From: NORP181 sp047623555
Lineage (GTDB): Bacteria > Pseudomonadota > Alphaproteobacteria > Rhodobacterales > Rhodobacteraceae
Reading direction: 5' to 3'
Assembly: GCA_047623555.1 (NCBI GenBank)
Contig: JBLHMP010000060.1
Location: 1 to 25,653, forward strand
DNA length: 25,653 bases
Positions 23,871 through 25,653 of the stretch are shown here, in pieces; position 1 is the first letter of the stretch; each line of letters starts with the position of its first letter. The notes beneath the pieces were generated by a model that made no database searches, was not told the origin of the DNA, and was given only the letters and a program-made list of their open reading frames with translations. Position numbers and translations under genes: made by a program.

Positions 23871-24577
23871 ACCGCTAGGAAGTAAACAAAGACCAGCACC
23901 GACAGGGTGAGCCAAAGATAGTTCAGCAGGGCCGCCACAAGCAGCGCAAAGCCAAGCATGAAATATTTCACGTTATCGCGCGATATTGTCATCATTTTAA
24001 ACGAATAGGTTGGAATGCGGCTGATCATCAGCAGCGCCACGCAGATCATCCAGGCGCAGATAACTTCTGGCCGGATAATGGATGCGTCTGAAAATGGGAA
24101 CGAGATGAACATCGGCAGCAGGATCAGCAAGGCGCCGGCTGGGGCAGGGACGCCGACAAAGAACTCGCCCTTATCGCCTTCGAATTCGGATTTTTTGCCG
24201 ACATTGAACCGCGCCAGTCGAATCACACAGCAGACTGCGAACATCAGCACTGATATCCAGCCGACACGCGGCAGATCCTGCAGGGCAAACAGATAGATCA
24301 GGATCGGCGTGGCGACACCAAAGTTCAAGAAATCCGCCAGCGAATCAAGTTCCGCGCCCATCGGGCTCTCGCATTTCAGCAGCCGTGCCAATTTACCGTC
24401 CGCCGCATCAATAATCGACGCGATCAGAATCAGCAGCGTCGCCGCGCTAAACTGCCCCTGAAACCCCAACCGGATCGCCGTCAGACCAGCGCACAGCGCG
24501 GCCAGTGTCAGCAGGTTGGGCAACAGTTGAACGATGGGCAATTCGGTCTTGCTCGAAGGGGGCAGATTATCACGCAT
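23837..24577 (-). CDS. pssA: CDP-diacylglycerol-serine O-phosphatidyltransferase
   Basis: PssA makes phosphatidylserine from CDP-diacylglycerol and serine at the inner membrane. The 246-residue protein carries the CDP-alcohol phosphotransferase motif as DAADGKLARLL ... GAELDSLADF and about six to eight membrane helices, matching the integral-membrane type II enzyme rather than the E. coli phospholipase-D-like type. It lies 3 bases downstream of psd, so the two steps of phosphatidylethanolamine synthesis are co-transcribed. Its stop codon sits within a strong hairpin shared with the intergenic region. Confidence 0.95.
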   Translation of the reverse strand: MRDNLPPSSKTELPIVQLLPNLLTLAALCAGLTAIRLGFQGQFSAATLLILIASIIDAADGKLARLLKCESPMGAELDSLADFLNFGVATPILIYLFALQDLPRVGWISVLMFAVCCVIRLARFNVGKKSEFEGDKGEFFVGVPAPAGALLILLPMFISFPFSDASIIRPEVICAWMICVALLMISRIPTYSFKMMTISRDNVKYFMLGFALLVAALLNYLWLTLSVLVFVYFLAVLWAWFKHSKR

Positions 24578-24580
24578 GGA

Positions 24581-25273
24581 TTATCCCGTATGCGCCTGAC
24601 GCGCGGCCTCATCCGAGGTCAGATCGGCGAGAACGGTTTCGCCGGCGATCATCGACTGGCCAACACTGACCATCGGCTGAACGCCGTTTGGCAGATAGAC
24701 ATCCAAACGCGAGCCAAAGCGGATCAGGCCAAACCGTTCGCCGGTGCCCAGCGATTGGCCTTTGTCGACGAAACAAACGATGCGCCGCGCCACCAGACCA
24801 GCAATTTGCACAACTGCAATCTGGCGTCCGTCCTCCATCTGAATGCAAACGCTGTTGCGTTCATTGTCAGCGCTGGCTTTGTCCAGCGAGGCGTTGAAAA
24901 ACTTGCCCGGACGATAGGCAACCGCGGCGATTTCGCCAGCAATAGGCGCCCGGTTCACGTGGCAGTTAAACACGTTCATAAATACGCTGACCCGGGTCAG
25001 TGCCTCGTCGGACATGCCCAATTCGGCAGGTGGCACGGCCTTTTCGATCAGGGATATAACGCCGTCTGCCGGGCTGACAATCAACTCCGCGCGCGACGGT
25101 GTAGTGCGTTGTGGGTCGCGGAAAAAATAATAACACCAAACAGTTGCCCCAACGCCGATCCACCCCAGCGGCGTCCATATCATGAACAAAACCAGCGTGA
25201 TAAGGGCGAAAATTCCGACAAAACGTCGGCCTTCGGGATGCATCGGTTTGATGAATGTTCCGAGCATGGTCAT
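24581..25273 (-). CDS. psd: Phosphatidylserine decarboxylase, short form
   Basis: Psd converts phosphatidylserine to phosphatidylethanolamine using a pyruvoyl group made by self-cleavage. The 230-residue protein is of the short form found in alphaproteobacteria. It has membrane segments at about 18-34 and 36-50, IVSPADGVISL (65-75), FNCHVNRAP with the conserved histidine near 105, and the cleavage site Gly187-Ser188 in RFGSRLDVYLP, which replaces the LGST of the E. coli enzyme. The ATG at 25273 is used; a second ATG two codons later is equally possible and neither has a clear ribosome binding site. pssA follows after 3 bases. Confidence 0.94.
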   Translation of the reverse strand: MTMLGTFIKPMHPEGRRFVGIFALITLVLFMIWTPLGWIGVGATVWCYYFFRDPQRTTPSRAELIVSPADGVISLIEKAVPPAELGMSDEALTRVSVFMNVFNCHVNRAPIAGEIAAVAYRPGKFFNASLDKASADNERNSVCIQMEDGRQIAVVQIAGLVARRIVCFVDKGQSLGTGERFGLIRFGSRLDVYLPNGVQPMVSVGQSMIAGETVLADLTSDEAARQAHTG

Positions 25274-25653
25274 AGGATGTCGTCTCGCATTTTAGGGCAG
25301 GGAGGGCCCATCGCGGACCGGTTCTCCCCGAGTATCACGCCAGACCGACATAGTCGAACCGGTTTTGTGGATCACTTTGCGTCCCTAAATACGCAGACGA
25401 TAAGTTGCCGTGTTTGGGGGGGGGAAGCAGGGGCTGATTTTGGGCCGGGATTGGCTCTTCTTGTTGATCGAATTGCGAAAGCCGCAAGTCTGCTTTGAGC
25501 TCAGATTGACGTTTTCTGTATCTAGTGACCAACGGCAACTCTGCGCAGTTAGCGACCTTTGCAAAGTCGCATGGACAGCCCAAAACCGCTGCTTTCACCA
25601 ACCAACACCGCTGCGGTGCAGCTTTCGCATTGCAGCCATTCGTGCATGTCGCA
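25274..25653. other. 380-base stretch without a supported gene
   Basis: Upstream of psd I see the stem-loop at 25317-25363, a run of nine G at 25416-25424, and a region from about 25570 on with short internal repeats: ACCGCTGC occurs twice and GCAGC recurs. An 88-residue minus-strand frame at 25335-25601 has no recognisable domain, ribosome binding site or sensible composition. The region presumably holds the psd promoter, but I could not place it. Confidence 0.55.
25317..25363. other. Stem-loop upstream of psd
   Basis: ACCGGTTC (25317-25324) and GAACCGGT (25356-25363) pair over eight bases around a 31-base loop that holds a smaller CGAC-ATA-GTCG hairpin. On the plus strand the stem runs into TTTT and could be a weak terminator, though no plus-strand gene precedes it. 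On the minus strand it lies 44 bases before the psd start and may be part of its leader. Confidence 0.45.

Noticed and set aside
24527..25498. Plus-strand 323-residue open frame
   Set aside because: It lies antisense across psd and the start of pssA, both firmly recognised, has no domain pattern and runs into the non-coding region. It is a shadow frame.
25335..25601. Minus-strand 88-residue frame upstream of psd
   Set aside because: No signal peptide, domain, ribosome binding site or plausible composition; it includes the G run and the stem-loop. Better treated as non-coding.
25570..25653. Plus-strand frame from ATG open to the window edge (about 28 residues)
   Set aside because: Too short and repeat-like, with no ribosome binding site; cannot be told from chance.

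Overview
The window reads as ordinary chromosomal backbone of an alphaproteobacterium, most likely a marine Rhodobacterales/Roseobacter-type organism. This is judged from gene neighbourhoods: prfA-prmC-DUF4167, lptF-lptG-lptD-surA-pdxA-rsmA, pepA divergent from lptF and followed by holC, and psd-pssA. The DUF4167 gene and the short type of phosphatidylserine decarboxylase point the same way. GC content is moderate by eye, coding density is high, and many junctions are 4-base stop/start overlaps. I see no insertion sequence, prophage, CRISPR array, rRNA or tRNA gene.

Layout. (1) 1-2014, minus strand: mazG, an inosine-uridine type nucleoside hydrolase and the start of a GNAT acetyltransferase cut by the window edge; the first two suit nucleotide clean-up. 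(2) 2039-5121, plus strand: an M20 aminoacylase/amidohydrolase followed by two tandem ureohydrolases. The first resembles E. coli agmatinase and the second resembles guanidinobutyrase/guanidinopropionase. This is the most metabolically distinctive block and looks like a small operon for guanidino compounds. A DUF1499 protein follows, overlapping a small secreted protein on the opposite strand. (3) 5867-8584, plus strand: prfA, prmC and a DUF4167 protein, linking release factor 1, its methyltransferase and an uncharacterised conserved protein. (4) 8587-16140, minus strand: lptF, lptG, lptD, surA-like, pdxA and rsmA, which join lipopolysaccharide export and outer-membrane assembly to vitamin B6 synthesis and 16S rRNA methylation. 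(5) 16275-18942, plus strand: pepA, holC and trmL. (6) 18993-22053, minus strand: an ABC-F ATPase, a MarC-family membrane protein and a membrane-anchored retropepsin-like protease, coupled by 4-base overlaps. (7) 22197-25273: ndk with a clear terminator, a TfoX C-terminal-domain protein, a secreted PA14-like protein, and psd-pssA, which make phosphatidylethanolamine. The last 380 bases hold no gene I can support.

Most of the interest is in the small non-coding structures. A repeat family built on a palindromic CCTCCGGCGGAGG core occurs as a solo copy before the DUF1499 gene, as a long inverted pair between pdxA and rsmA that buries the rsmA ribosome binding site, and as a remnant after holC. 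Three mutually exclusive hairpins lie in the region before ndk, nested stems lie before the DUF4167 gene, two tandem CtrA-like boxes lie before trmL, and strong stem-loops sit at the 3' end of pssA and upstream of psd. I found no clear undescribed multi-gene system. The best candidates for follow-up are the guanidino operon, the repeat that may gate rsmA, and the ndk leader.
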